DNA from: Crassaminicella indica
GTDB lineage: Bacteria; Bacillota; Clostridia; Peptostreptococcales; Thermotaleaceae
NCBI RefSeq assembly: GCF_019203185.1
Contig: NZ_CP078093.1
Span: 372,001-436,000, forward strand
Direction of reading: 5' to 3'
Length of the DNA stretch: 64,000 bases
Shown here in pieces: positions 35,399 to 47,830 of the stretch (within the stretch, counting starts at the first letter, position 1; each line of letters begins with the position of its first letter). The notes below the pieces were generated by a model. The model saw only the letters and a program-made list of their open reading frames with translations, was not told where the DNA came from and searched no databases. The position numbers and the translations under genes were made by a program.

Positions 35399-37150
35399 AT
35401 GAAGATCGTTGTGGGTCAAGGAAGCTGTGGAATAGCAGCTGGTGCAAATAAAGCATATGATATTTTTGAAAGCTCAATAAAAGAAAAAGGTCTTCAGGTA
35501 GACCTTACAATTACAGGCTGTATTGGTATGTGCTATTTAGAACCTATTGTAGATGTTTATGATGATAATAATAAAAAGACAACTTATGTAAGAGTCACTC
35601 CTAAAATCGCTAGTGAAATTATTGAAAAACATATCATTAAAAAAAATATAGTTAAGGATTATACAATATCAGAAGAAGATTTAAAAGTTTTATCTCAGCA
35701 AAAAAGAATCGCTTTAAGAAATTGCGGACACATAAATCCTGAATCTATAGATGAATATTTAAAAAAAGAAGGCTATAAAGCTATTGAAAAATGTGTAAAG
35801 GAAATGAGTCCTGAAAAAGTAATTGAAGAAATTAAAATTTCAGGTCTACGTGGACGTGGTGGTGCCGGATTCCCTACTTGGTTTAAATGGAATGCCGCAA
35901 AAAATTCTAAAGGTTCTCCTAAATATTTAGTATGTAATGCTGATGAGGGAGACCCTGGTGCCTTTATGGATAGAAGTGTTTTAGAGGGAGATCCCCACAG
36001 CCTTATTGAAGGAATGATGATCGGAGGCTATGCTATCGGGGCAAATGAAGGTATTATATACGTTAGAGCTGAATACCCATTAGCTATTGTTCGTCTTAAA
36101 AAAGCTATTGAACAAGCACGCGAAAAAGGATTCTTAGGAAAAAACATTTTTGGTTGTAGCTTTGATTTTGATATACGCATAAAAGCAGGTGCAGGTGCTT
36201 TTGTCTGTGGAGAAGAAACTGCCCTTATTGCATCCTTAGAGGGAGAACGTGGCATGCCAAGATTAAAGCCTCCTTTCCCTGCACAAAGTGGGTATTGGAA
36301 AAAACCTACAAATATCAATAATGTTGAAACCTTTGCAAACGTCCCTTGGATTATTGCAAATGGCGGTCAAGCATTTGCTAATATGGGTACAGAAAAGAGC
36401 AAAGGAACAAAAGTATTTGCCCTTACTGGAAAAATAAAAAAAGGCGGTTTAGTAGAAGTCCCTATGGGAATGACTTTAAAAGAAATTATTTTTAACATTG
36501 GTGGTGGTATCAAAGAAGATAAAAATTTCAAGGCAGTTCAAATGGGTGGTCCGTCAGGAGGATGTATTCCAGCAAGCCTTGTAGATACTCCTGTTGATTA
36601 TGAATCTATCAACAAAACTGGTGCTATTATGGGTTCTGGTGGTATGGTAGTTATGGATGAAACTACTTGTATGGTAGATATGGCACGTTTCTTTTTAAAT
36701 TTTACCCGTGAAGAATCATGTGGTAAGTGTATTCACTGCCGAATTGGTACAAAAAGAATGTTAGAAATTTTAAATCGCATATGTGAAGGAAAAGGAAAAG
36801 ATGGAGATATTGAATTATTAGAAGAACTAGCTGTAAAAATTAAAGAAGGCTCTCTTTGTGGACTTGGTCAAACAGCTCCTAATCCGGTGCTGAGTACAAT
36901 CAGATATTTCAGAGAAGAATATGAAAAGCATATTTATGATAAAAAATGTCCTGCAAAGCAATGTACAGCTTTATTAACTTATTCTATTGATCCTGAAAAA
37001 TGTATTGGCTGTGGACTTTGCGCAAGAAATTGTCCTGTTGATGCAATTTCTGGTGAACTTAAAAAATCACATTACATAGATCCTGAAAAATGCATAAAGT
37101 GTGGAAAATGCAAACAATCTTGTAACTTTAATGCTGTTATAGTTGAGTAA
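35399..37150 (+). CDS. NuoF-like NADH/FMN subunit (HydB/StnB type)
   Basis: Flavoprotein of 583 residues that binds NADH and FMN. Domain order: an N-terminal thioredoxin-like [2Fe-2S] domain with Cys10, Cys41 and Cys45; an NADH/FMN domain with GRGGAGFP at about 152 and NADEGDPGAFMD; an SLBB region; a [4Fe-4S] site SCGKCIHCR at about 438; and a C-terminal double [4Fe-4S] ferredoxin domain (CIGCGLCARNCP and CIKCGKCKQSC). This is the layout of HydB/HndC in electron-bifurcating enzymes rather than of complex I, which lacks the N- and C-terminal extensions. It works with the NuoE-like subunit. Confidence 0.93.
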   Translation: MKIVVGQGSCGIAAGANKAYDIFESSIKEKGLQVDLTITGCIGMCYLEPIVDVYDDNNKKTTYVRVTPKIASEIIEKHIIKKNIVKDYTISEEDLKVLSQQKRIALRNCGHINPESIDEYLKKEGYKAIEKCVKEMSPEKVIEEIKISGLRGRGGAGFPTWFKWNAAKNSKGSPKYLVCNADEGDPGAFMDRSVLEGDPHSLIEGMMIGGYAIGANEGIIYVRAEYPLAIVRLKKAIEQAREKGFLGKNIFGCSFDFDIRIKAGAGAFVCGEETALIASLEGERGMPRLKPPFPAQSGYWKKPTNINNVETFANVPWIIANGGQAFANMGTEKSKGTKVFALTGKIKKGGLVEVPMGMTLKEIIFNIGGGIKEDKNFKAVQMGGPSGGCIPASLVDTPVDYESINKTGAIMGSGGMVVMDETTCMVDMARFFLNFTREESCGKCIHCRIGTKRMLEILNRICEGKGKDGDIELLEELAVKIKEGSLCGLGQTAPNPVLSTIRYFREEYEKHIYDKKCPAKQCTALLTYSIDPEKCIGCGLCARNCPVDAISGELKKSHYIDPEKCIKCGKCKQSCNFNAVIVE

Positions 37151-37164
37151 AGGGGGGGATTTTC

Positions 37165-40100
37165 ATGGCTAAAGTTAGATTAAATATAAATGGAAAAGAA
37201 ATAATAGCCCATAGTGGTCAGACTATTTTAGAGGTAGCAAAAGAAAACGGTATTGAAATACCTACCCTTTGCTACGATGAAAGAGTAGAAATATATGGTT
37301 CATGTGGGCTTTGTGTAGTAGAAGTTGAAGGAATTCCAAAGCTTCTAAGAGCTTGTGCAACAAAAATCAGTGAAGGTATGGTAGTAAAAACAAATACAAA
37401 AAGGGTCAGAGGTTCAAGAAAGATGGCTCTAGAGCTACTTTTATCAGACCATGTTGGAGACTGTAGACCTCCTTGTGTCCTAGCATGTCCAGCAAATACA
37501 GACTGTCAAGGCTATGTAGGACTCATTGCAAACGGACAATACAAAGAAGCTATTGAATTAATAAAAGAACAGATTCCACTTCCTGCAAGCATTGGTAGAG
37601 TCTGCCCTCACCCATGTGAAGATGCATGCAGAAGACAGCTTGTAGAAGAACCTATATCTATTGCAGCATTAAAAAGCTTTGCAGCAGATATAGACTTAAA
37701 TAATGCAGAGTCCTTTATGCCAGAATTAAAACCTGCTACAGGTAAAAGTATTGCTGTCATTGGTGGAGGTCCAGGAGGACTTACCTGTGCATACTATCTT
37801 GCAAAGGAAGGTCATAGTGTTACAATTTATGAAGCTATGCCAAAGCTTGGTGGAATGCTACGCTATGGAATCCCACAATATCGTCTTCCTAAAGAGATAT
37901 TAGATCAAGAAATTGCTCTAATTGAAAAGATGGGCGTAAAAATGTTGCCAAATACAAAAATTGGTAAAGATATTCAGTTTGAATACATTAAAAATTGTTA
38001 TGATGCTGTTTTTGTATCTATCGGTGCATGGAATAGTACAAAGCTAAACTGCCCTGGCGAAGACCTAGATGGCGTATATGGTGGTATACACTTTTTAAGA
38101 AAAGTTGCTACTAATCAACCTATAAAAATTGGTGATCGCGTTGCAATCGTTGGTGGTGGTAACACTGCAATGGATGCTTGTAGAACCGCTGTAAGACTTG
38201 GTGCAAAAAAGGTTTACAACATTTATCGAAGAACAAAGCTTGAAATGCCTGCAGAAGAAATAGAAATAAGAGAAGCAGAAGAAGAAGGCGTAATCTTCAA
38301 AAACCTTACAAATCCTATTGAAATCATAGGTGAATCTGGTAAAGTAACAAAAATAAGACTTCAAAAAATGAAGCAGGGTGAACCAGATGCTAGTGGTAGA
38401 AGAAGACCTATTCCAATTGAAGGGGCTGAGGAAATTTTAGAGGTAGATGCTGTAATAGTAGCCATTGGACAAGGAACTGATATAACTGGTTTTGAAGGGC
38501 TTCACCTTACTAAAAAAGGTACAATTATTGCAGATGAACATACATACCAAACAAATCTCCCTGGTGTATTCGCTGGTGGAGATGCAACTAATAAAGGAGC
38601 TAGCATTGCTATTTCTGCTATTGGAGAAGCAAAAAAAGCTGCTACAGTAATCTGTAGTTACCTTGAAGGAGAAATAAACCCTTATAAAAAGCCTTTCTAT
38701 GTAGAAAGAGATGATTTAACAGAAGAAGATTTTAAAAATCGTGAAAAATACAGCAGAGCAAAAATGAATCATCTATCTGCTGAAGAAAGAAAAACAAACT
38801 TTAAAGAAATCGCAAAAGGCTTTACAGAAGAACAAGCAAAAAAAGAAGCCATGCGATGTCTTGAATGTGGTTGTCATGATTTCTTTGAATGCAAATTAAT
38901 ACAATTAGCAAATGAATATGATGTAAAACCTAAAAGACTATCCGGAGAAGTTCATCATCGTCAAAATGATTTATCAAATGACCATCCATTTATTCATAGA
39001 AATCCAGATAAATGTATTCTTTGTGGTCTTTGTGTAAGAATTTGTGATGAAGTAATGGGCAATACTGCACTAGGACTTATTCATAGAGGCTTTGATACTA
39101 TTATTCAACCTGCCCTTAATCAGCCACTTCAAAATACAAGCTGTATTTCTTGTGGACAGTGTATCAGTGTTTGCCCAACAGGAGCTCTCGGTGAAAAATT
39201 AAGCATTGAAAAATCTGTTCCAGTAAAAACAAAAGAGACTCATACAATTTGTTCTCATTGTAGTGTTGGTTGTCATCTTAACTTAAATAGCAAAGGCGAT
39301 ATGCTCGTAAAAGCTATTCCTAATAAAGAAAGTAGCGTAGACAATGGTCTTCTTTGTATAAAAGGTAGATTTGGCTTTGATATAGCTCAAAAAGGTACTC
39401 GTATCACCAAGCCTCTAATTAGAAAAAATGGAAAACTTGTTGAGGTTTCTTGGGATGAAGGTATTTTATATACTGCTAAACGCGCTCAAAGTCTTAGTGC
39501 TTTATATGGAAATAATTCTTTAGCTGTATCTATTTCTGATAGATATACTAATGAGGAGATCTATCTTGCCAATAAATTTGCAAAAGAAATTCTTGGCACA
39601 GAAAATATATGCTCCTTTAATAGATTATCTGGAGGCATTGAGGATGTATTAGGATATGATGCTTCTACAAATACCTTTGAAGAACTACTTTCAGCAGAAA
39701 CCATTCTCCTTATAGGTTCTGATATAATTAATGATCATACAATAGCAGGTATCAAAATTAGAAAAGCAGTAAAAAGAGGTGCAAAGCTTATTACTATCAA
39801 TCCATATAAGACAACTGCTGATGAATGGGCATATAAAACTATAACACCTAAAAACGATCTAAGCTTCTTAAAAGAAATGACAAAAGCTTTAATAGAATAT
39901 GGATTTAATCCTAATAATGCCGAAGGCTTTGAAGAATTAAAGAACAGCTTAAATGATGTAGTCATAAGCCCTGCTGCTAAAGAAGTTGCTGAAATTTATG
40001 GAAAATCTAAAAGAGCAATGCTTGTATTTTCACAAAATGACATTACTGTAGATGCTGCAAGATGTATTGCTAATATAGCTGTAATATCTAATCATATAGG

Positions 40101-40743
40101 TCGTGCTTATAATGGAATTATTCAATTAAAACCAAATAATAACAGTCAAGGTCTTGTTGATATGGGTATTGATGTTGATGCTAAAGAAATTATTGATGGT
40201 ATTCAAGACAAAGCTATTAAAGGGTTGCTCATATTTGGTGAAGATGTTAAAGGAATCAATTTTAGTAATCTTGAATTCTTAATGGTTCAAGATACCCACT
40301 TAACAGAAACTTGTGAGCATGCTGATGTAGTATTGCCTGCTGTAAGCTTTGCTGAATCAAATGGTACATTTACGAATACAGAAAGAAGAATTCAAAAGCT
40401 TCATCAAGCCATTCCAGCTATTTGTAAATATCAAAACTATCAAATCATTGAAAAGCTTGCAAATGTGCTAGGTGCAAATATATACTACAAAAATACAGAT
40501 GAAATTTTTAATGAGATTTCACAAAATATACTAGAGTATTTCAAAGCTAATAAACAAACAGACAAAGAAATATTCTGGCCTGTAGGGAAAGAAAGAATAT
40601 TATATACAAATGGCTTCAATTTCCCAGAAGGTAAAGCACAATTGCAAACGATCGGCGATGGTCTATTCTTCCATAAAAAAGTTAATACAAACAGCTTAAC
40701 AAATAGCTTCCTAAAAATCCTTAAAAAAGAAGGATTGATTTAA
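37165..40743 (+). CDS. Fusion subunit: Fer2 + NfnB/GltD-like flavoprotein + ferredoxin + truncated FDH-like domain
   Basis: A 1192-residue multidomain protein. In order: a plant-type [2Fe-2S] domain (about 1-78) and a NuoG-like cysteine region (HVGDCRPPC, about 92); an NfnB/GltD-like FAD/NAD(P) module with cysteine-rich N-terminus, GGGPGG at about 200 and VGGGNTAM at about 325; ferredoxin sites CILCGLC (about 617) and CISCGQC (about 660); and a formate-dehydrogenase-like domain starting with a [4Fe-4S] site CSHCSVGC (about 696). In the last domain Ser822 occupies the position of the metal-binding Cys/Sec, and the C-terminal dinucleotide-binding domain is absent. It therefore probably lacks molybdopterin. 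No hydrogenase H-cluster motif exists. I infer an NAD(P)H:ferredoxin electron-bifurcating transhydrogenase related to the Stn type. Confidence 0.85.
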   Translation: MAKVRLNINGKEIIAHSGQTILEVAKENGIEIPTLCYDERVEIYGSCGLCVVEVEGIPKLLRACATKISEGMVVKTNTKRVRGSRKMALELLLSDHVGDCRPPCVLACPANTDCQGYVGLIANGQYKEAIELIKEQIPLPASIGRVCPHPCEDACRRQLVEEPISIAALKSFAADIDLNNAESFMPELKPATGKSIAVIGGGPGGLTCAYYLAKEGHSVTIYEAMPKLGGMLRYGIPQYRLPKEILDQEIALIEKMGVKMLPNTKIGKDIQFEYIKNCYDAVFVSIGAWNSTKLNCPGEDLDGVYGGIHFLRKVATNQPIKIGDRVAIVGGGNTAMDACRTAVRLGAKKVYNIYRRTKLEMPAEEIEIREAEEEGVIFKNLTNPIEIIGESGKVTKIRLQKMKQGEPDASGRRRPIPIEGAEEILEVDAVIVAIGQGTDITGFEGLHLTKKGTIIADEHTYQTNLPGVFAGGDATNKGASIAISAIGEAKKAATVICSYLEGEINPYKKPFYVERDDLTEEDFKNREKYSRAKMNHLSAEERKTNFKEIAKGFTEEQAKKEAMRCLECGCHDFFECKLIQLANEYDVKPKRLSGEVHHRQNDLSNDHPFIHRNPDKCILCGLCVRICDEVMGNTALGLIHRGFDTIIQPALNQPLQNTSCISCGQCISVCPTGALGEKLSIEKSVPVKTKETHTICSHCSVGCHLNLNSKGDMLVKAIPNKESSVDNGLLCIKGRFGFDIAQKGTRITKPLIRKNGKLVEVSWDEGILYTAKRAQSLSALYGNNSLAVSISDRYTNEEIYLANKFAKEILGTENICSFNRLSGGIEDVLGYDASTNTFEELLSAETILLIGSDIINDHTIAGIKIRKAVKRGAKLITINPYKTTADEWAYKTITPKNDLSFLKEMTKALIEYGFNPNNAEGFEELKNSLNDVVISPAAKEVAEIYGKSKRAMLVFSQNDITVDAARCIANIAVISNHIGRAYNGIIQLKPNNNSQGLVDMGIDVDAKEIIDGIQDKAIKGLLIFGEDVKGINFSNLEFLMVQDTHLTETCEHADVVLPAVSFAESNGTFTNTERRIQKLHQAIPAICKYQNYQIIEKLANVLGANIYYKNTDEIFNEISQNILEYFKANKQTDKEIFWPVGKERILYTNGFNFPEGKAQLQTIGDGLFFHKKVNTNSLTNSFLKILKKEGLI

Positions 40744-40744
40744 T

Positions 40745-40775
40745 AAAAAGCCCTGTTCATTCAGGGCTTTTTTAT
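40745..40775 (+). terminator. Terminator of the Fe-S complex operon
   Basis: AAAAAGCCCTG and CAGGGCTTTTTT pair around TTCATT, 2 bases past the stop codon. Confidence 0.9.
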
Positions 40776-40847
40776 GCACATCTTATGTATTTTTATGTTA
40801 TAATTAATATTAAATTGTCGCTTTTTTAACAAAAATTGCAGCTATTA

Positions 40848-40856
40848 TGGTATAAT
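40848..40856 (+). promoter_or_regulatory. Extended -10 promoter of the ferredoxin gene
   Basis: TGGTATAAT is a perfect extended -10 element. A possible weak -35 TTAACA lies 19 bases upstream. The leader to the ATG at 40879 would be only about 16 bases, beginning right at the ribosome binding site. Confidence 0.55.
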
Positions 40857-40878
40857 CTTGCGAAAGGAGCAAAAAATA

Positions 40879-41058
40879 ATGCGTTATGAGATTGATAAAA
40901 ATAAATGTATTAGCTGTGAACGCTGTAAAAACATCTGCCCTGTAGATGCTATTGGCGGAGAAATAAAAGAAGGCTTTGTTATTGATCAAGAAAAATGTAT
41001 ACAATGCGGTCAATGCAAAACTGTTTGTCATTTTAATGCAATCATCGAAAATATGTAA
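40879..41058 (+). CDS. Small 2[4Fe-4S] ferredoxin
   Basis: A 59-residue protein with two four-cysteine motifs, CISCERCKNICP and CIQCGQCKTVC, for two [4Fe-4S] clusters. The sequence is strikingly similar to the C-terminal ferredoxin domain of the NuoF-like subunit encoded 4 kb upstream (CPVDAI-GE in both, ending FNA(V/I)I). It may be a detached relative of that domain and a mobile electron carrier for the same complex. GAAAGGAG lies about 9 bases before ATG 40879. It has its own promoter and so is separately transcribed. Confidence 0.88.
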   Translation: MRYEIDKNKCISCERCKNICPVDAIGGEIKEGFVIDQEKCIQCGQCKTVCHFNAIIENM

Positions 41059-41068
41059 TATTTTACAA

Positions 41069-41107
41069 CCCCATGCAATTTATCATAAAATTTGCTATCA
41101 TAGGGGT
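41069..41107 (+). terminator. Possible terminator after the ferredoxin gene
   Basis: CCCCATGCAA..TTTAT pairs with ATAAAATTTGC..CATAGGGG, with mismatches, followed by an AT-rich tail. The support is moderate. Confidence 0.4.
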
Positions 41108-41153
41108 ATATATTTTATACAAAGTTAAAAAGTGAAAGGAGATATATTATATT

Positions 41154-42707
41154 ATGAAAAAACCAACTATATTAATGATCTTAGATGGTTTTGGTCTAAA
41201 TTCTAACAGCAATGGTAATGCCATAGCTCTTGCTAAAACACCAAACCTAGATCAATATTTTGAAAATTATCCAAACAATCATGTTTATGCCAGCGGGTTA
41301 GATGTAGGTCTCCCTGATGGACAGATGGGAAATTCAGAAGTAGGACATTTAAATATTGGTGCTGGAAGAATTGTATATCAAGAATTGACTAGAATTACAA
41401 AAGCTATAGAAGATGGTGATTTTTTTGAAAATCCTGCTTTCTTAGAAGCTATTGAAAATGCTAAAAAGCATGATAGTGCTCTTCATCTTTGGGGATTACT
41501 ATCAGATGGTGGTGTACACAGTCATAACACTCACCTATACGCACTCTTAGAGCTTGCTAAAAAGCATGGTCTTACAAAAGTATATATCCATGCATTTTTA
41601 GATGGTAGAGATGTTCCGCCTTCTAGTGCCATAAAATATATAGAAGAATTAGAAAACAAAATATCAGAAATAGGCGTAGGAAAAATAGCTACCATTTCTG
41701 GTAGATACTACGCTATGGACCGAGACAACAGATGGGAAAGAGTAAACCTTGCTTATAATGCGATAGTTTTAGGTATAGGAGAAAAAGCAAACTCTGCAAA
41801 AGAAGCTATTGAAAATTCATATGACAAAAATGAAGTAGATGAATTTGTAAAACCTACAGTAATTATGTCAGAAGATGCTCCTGTGGCTCAAGTTTCTGAA
41901 AATGATTCTATCATCATGTTCAATTTTAGACCTGATAGAGCAAGAGAAATTACAAGAACATTTGTAGACAAGGATTTTACTGGTTTTGAAAGAAAAAATG
42001 GATTCTTCCCTGTTCACTATGTATGTATGACTCAGTATGATGCAGCTATGCCAAATGTATCTATTGCTTATCCTCCGCAAAAGCTAGTAAACACTTTAGG
42101 AGAATTCGTATCTAGTCTTGGACTAAAGCAGCTTCGTATTGCTGAAACAGAGAAATATGCTCATGTTACTTTCTTCTTAAGTGGTGGAGTAGAAGAACCT
42201 TATGCAGGAGAAGAAAGAATCTTAATTCCTTCTCCAAAGGTTGCAACCTATGATTTAAAACCAGAAATGAGTGCTTATGAAGTCACTGAAAAATTAATAG
42301 ATGAAATCAAAAAAGAAAAATATGATTTAATCATTGTAAACTATGCAAACTGCGATATGGTAGGTCATACGGGTTCTATTGATGCAGCAATCAAAGCTGT
42401 AGAAACAGTAGATGAATGTGTTGGCAAAGTCGTTGATGCTACAATAAGTGTTGGTGGTCAAATTCTTCTTACAGCTGATCATGGAAATGCAGATGAAATG
42501 ATTGATGAAAATGGAAATACAATCACTGCTCATTCTACAAATCCAGTACCGATTATTCTTATAAATGCTTCTGAAGAATACGGTATTATGGAAGGAAAGC
42601 TTGCAGATATTGCCCCTACACTTTTACAAATGATGGGTATAGAAAAGCCTGAGGAAATGACAGGTACATCTCTTTTAGTACCTGTTGCAGAAGCTGTAGA
42701 AGCATAA
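41154..42707 (+). CDS. gpmI: Phosphoglycerate mutase, 2,3-bisphosphoglycerate-independent
   Basis: Glycolytic enzyme that interconverts 3- and 2-phosphoglycerate using two manganese ions. It has 517 residues, the normal length. The alkaline-phosphatase-type fold shows ILDGFG at the N-terminus, the catalytic serine Ser61 in GQMGNSEVGH, DGRDVPP, GRYYAMDRD, FNFRPDRAR and the metal ligands in TADHGNADEM and HST near the C-terminus. It has an AAAGGAGA site before the ATG. It stands alone here, unlinked to gapA, pgk, tpiA or eno, which often precede it in Firmicutes. Confidence 0.96.
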   Translation: MKKPTILMILDGFGLNSNSNGNAIALAKTPNLDQYFENYPNNHVYASGLDVGLPDGQMGNSEVGHLNIGAGRIVYQELTRITKAIEDGDFFENPAFLEAIENAKKHDSALHLWGLLSDGGVHSHNTHLYALLELAKKHGLTKVYIHAFLDGRDVPPSSAIKYIEELENKISEIGVGKIATISGRYYAMDRDNRWERVNLAYNAIVLGIGEKANSAKEAIENSYDKNEVDEFVKPTVIMSEDAPVAQVSENDSIIMFNFRPDRAREITRTFVDKDFTGFERKNGFFPVHYVCMTQYDAAMPNVSIAYPPQKLVNTLGEFVSSLGLKQLRIAETEKYAHVTFFLSGGVEEPYAGEERILIPSPKVATYDLKPEMSAYEVTEKLIDEIKKEKYDLIIVNYANCDMVGHTGSIDAAIKAVETVDECVGKVVDATISVGGQILLTADHGNADEMIDENGNTITAHSTNPVPIILINASEEYGIMEGKLADIAPTLLQMMGIEKPEEMTGTSLLVPVAEAVEA

Positions 42708-42720
42708 TAATTTTCTATAA

Positions 42721-42775
42721 AAATAGGTAGCTATGATAGTCTAACTTTTAGACATATATCATAACTACCTATTTG
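42721..42775. terminator. Bidirectional terminator between gpmI and guaA
   Basis: A long hairpin with three stacked stems (AAATAGGTAG/CTACCTATTT, TATGATA/TATCATA, GTCTAA/TTAGAC) between the two convergent genes. Confidence 0.85.
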
Positions 42776-42816
42776 TTTTAAAAATTATATATTTCAGTAT
42801 TTTTAACCACTAAATC

Positions 42817-44352
42817 CTATTCCCACTCAATAGTTGAAGGTGGCTTACTCGTTATATCATAAACGATTCTATTTACATTATCCACTTCATTTACAATTCT
42901 ATTTGATATTCTTTCAAGTACTTCATATGGAATCCTTGCCCAATCTGAAGTCATACCATCACTACTTGTTACAGCTCTTATAGCTACTGCATGAGAATAC
43001 GTTCTTTCATCTCCCATTACCCCAACACTTCTGATGTTAGGCAAGCAAGTAAAATACTGCCATATTTTGCGATGAAGGTTTGCTTTTCTTATTTCTTCTC
43101 TTAAAATTGCATCTGATTCTCTTACTATATGAAGCTTCTCCTCTGTGATTTCACCAAGAACTCTTATCGCAAGCCCTGGTCCAGGGAAAGGCTGCCTCCA
43201 TACAATTTCTTCTGGAATTTCTAATTCTTCTCCGACCTTTCTTACCTCATCTTTAAATAATTGTCTTAAAGGTTCTATTAATGAAAACTCCATATCTTCA
43301 GGAAGACCACCTACATTGTGATGACTTTTTATAACAGATGCTGTATCTGTTCCGCTTTCAATAACATCTGGATAAACTGTTCCTTGTACTAAATAATCTA
43401 TTTGTCCAAGCTTTGAAGCTTCTTCTTCAAATACACGAATAAATTCTTCTCCTATAATTTTTCTCTTTGTTTCAGGATCTGTTACACCTTTTAGTCTTCC
43501 TAAGAATCTTTCCTGTGCATTGACTCTTATCAAATTCATATGGAATTTTTCTTTAAATATTTGTTCTACTTGATCTCCTTCATTCTTACGAAGAAGTCCA
43601 TGATCTACAAAAATACAAGTTAATTGATCTCCTATAGCTTTATGCACCATCACTGCTGCTACAGATGAATCTACTCCCCCTGATAATGCACAAAGTACTT
43701 TTTTATCTCCTACTTTTTCTTTTATCTCTTTTATACTTTGTTCAGTAAAGTTATGCATATCCCAATCTCCACTTAAACCACATACTTCATATAGGAAATT
43801 TTTTATCATTTCTTTTCCTTTTTCAGAGTGCTCTACCTCTGGGTGGAATTGTACTGCATATAATTTTTTATCACGATTTCTCATAGCTGCTACAGGGCAA
43901 TGTTCTGTAGTAGCTGTAACTTCAAATTCTACTGGTGCTACCTCAATAAAGTCCGTATGGCTCATCCAACATTTAGAATCATCAGGAATATCTACAAATA
44001 TACCTTCTCTATTTTTTATACGCAATGCTACTCTTCCATACTCTCTTGACTGAGCTCTACTTACCTTTCCACCAAATAAATGTGCCATTAATTGTCCACC
44101 ATAGCAAATCCCAAGTACTGGAATTCCTAATTCAAATATTTCTTTACTAATTGTAGGAGCATTTTCTGCATATACGCTAGCAGGTCCTCCTGTAAAAATA
44201 ATCCCCTTAGGATTTTTTTCTCTTATTTTTTCCAAAGAAGTAGTATAAGGAACTACCTCACAATAAACCTTTGCTTCCCTTACACGTCTAGCAATTAATT
44301 CCTTATATTGTCCTCCAAAGTCTATAACAAGTACTAATTCATGACTATTCAT
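42817..44352 (-). CDS. guaA: GMP synthase (glutamine-hydrolysing)
   Basis: Converts XMP, glutamine and ATP to GMP. The class I glutamine amidotransferase domain (about 1-195) has Cys83 in GICYGGQ and His in QFHPEVEHS. The PP-loop ATP pyrophosphatase domain has ALSGGVDSS at about 225, and the C-terminal dimerisation domain ends with the canonical KPPSTIEWE. It has 511 residues. It lies 11 bases after guaB on the same strand, so it is cotranscribed and shares the guanine riboswitch upstream. Confidence 0.97.
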   Translation of the reverse strand: MNSHELVLVIDFGGQYKELIARRVREAKVYCEVVPYTTSLEKIREKNPKGIIFTGGPASVYAENAPTISKEIFELGIPVLGICYGGQLMAHLFGGKVSRAQSREYGRVALRIKNREGIFVDIPDDSKCWMSHTDFIEVAPVEFEVTATTEHCPVAAMRNRDKKLYAVQFHPEVEHSEKGKEMIKNFLYEVCGLSGDWDMHNFTEQSIKEIKEKVGDKKVLCALSGGVDSSVAAVMVHKAIGDQLTCIFVDHGLLRKNEGDQVEQIFKEKFHMNLIRVNAQERFLGRLKGVTDPETKRKIIGEEFIRVFEEEASKLGQIDYLVQGTVYPDVIESGTDTASVIKSHHNVGGLPEDMEFSLIEPLRQLFKDEVRKVGEELEIPEEIVWRQPFPGPGLAIRVLGEITEEKLHIVRESDAILREEIRKANLHRKIWQYFTCLPNIRSVGVMGDERTYSHAVAIRAVTSSDGMTSDWARIPYEVLERISNRIVNEVDNVNRIVYDITSKPPSTIEWE

Positions 44353-44363
44353 AACTTCCTCCT

Positions 44364-45857
<1,494 letters not shown>

Positions 45858-45879
45858 TTATATTTTTTACAATATATAC

Positions 45880-45922
45880 AAAAAAATCCATGTAATATTT
45901 CACGAGTGAAATTATTACATGG
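45880..45922 (-). terminator. Riboswitch-controlled terminator upstream of guaB
   Basis: On the minus strand CCATGTAATAATTTCAC pairs with GTGAAATATTACATGG, followed by a T-run. It lies between the aptamer and guaB and is the expression platform. Confidence 0.88.
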
Positions 45923-45958
45923 TTTATCTACAAATCCACTATATATATAATAATTCCA

Positions 45959-46025
45959 CTCATAGTCAGATCATTTACGGTGATCTTGTAGAAACATCCA
46001 AGCCATATCCTTGGACATATATGAG
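45959..46025 (-). promoter_or_regulatory. Guanine riboswitch aptamer (purine class)
   Basis: On the minus strand the P1 strands CTCATA and TATGAG enclose the purine-riboswitch core: GGATATGG, GTTTCTAC, ACCGTAAAT and GACTATGAG. The base in J3/1 that pairs with the ligand is C (in GACTATG), which specifies guanine; adenine riboswitches have U there. It controls guaB-guaA through the terminator between. Confidence 0.93.
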
Positions 46026-46128
46026 AGGCAATCAATATTTATTTTTCTATATAAAGTATCAAATATTCACCATCCTGTCAATATAAATTAAGGAAAATTA
46101 ATATATTCGCAATATTCATATTATATAA

Positions 46129-46160
46129 AAAGAGAATAGCTAATCGAGCTATTCTCTTTC
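46129..46160 (-). terminator. Terminator of groES-groEL
   Basis: AGAGAATAGCT and AGCTATTCTCT pair around a 6-base loop; on the minus strand a T-run follows. Confidence 0.85.
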
Positions 46161-46165
46161 ATTTA

Positions 46166-47809
<1,644 letters not shown>

Positions 47810-47830
47810 CTATTATGTAATCTATTTTTA

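Noticed and set aside
37165-40743. [FeFe]-hydrogenase or selenocysteine formate dehydrogenase
   Set aside because: There is no TSCCPxW-type H-cluster motif, no in-frame TGA, Ser at the Cys/Sec position and no C-terminal pterin-binding domain.
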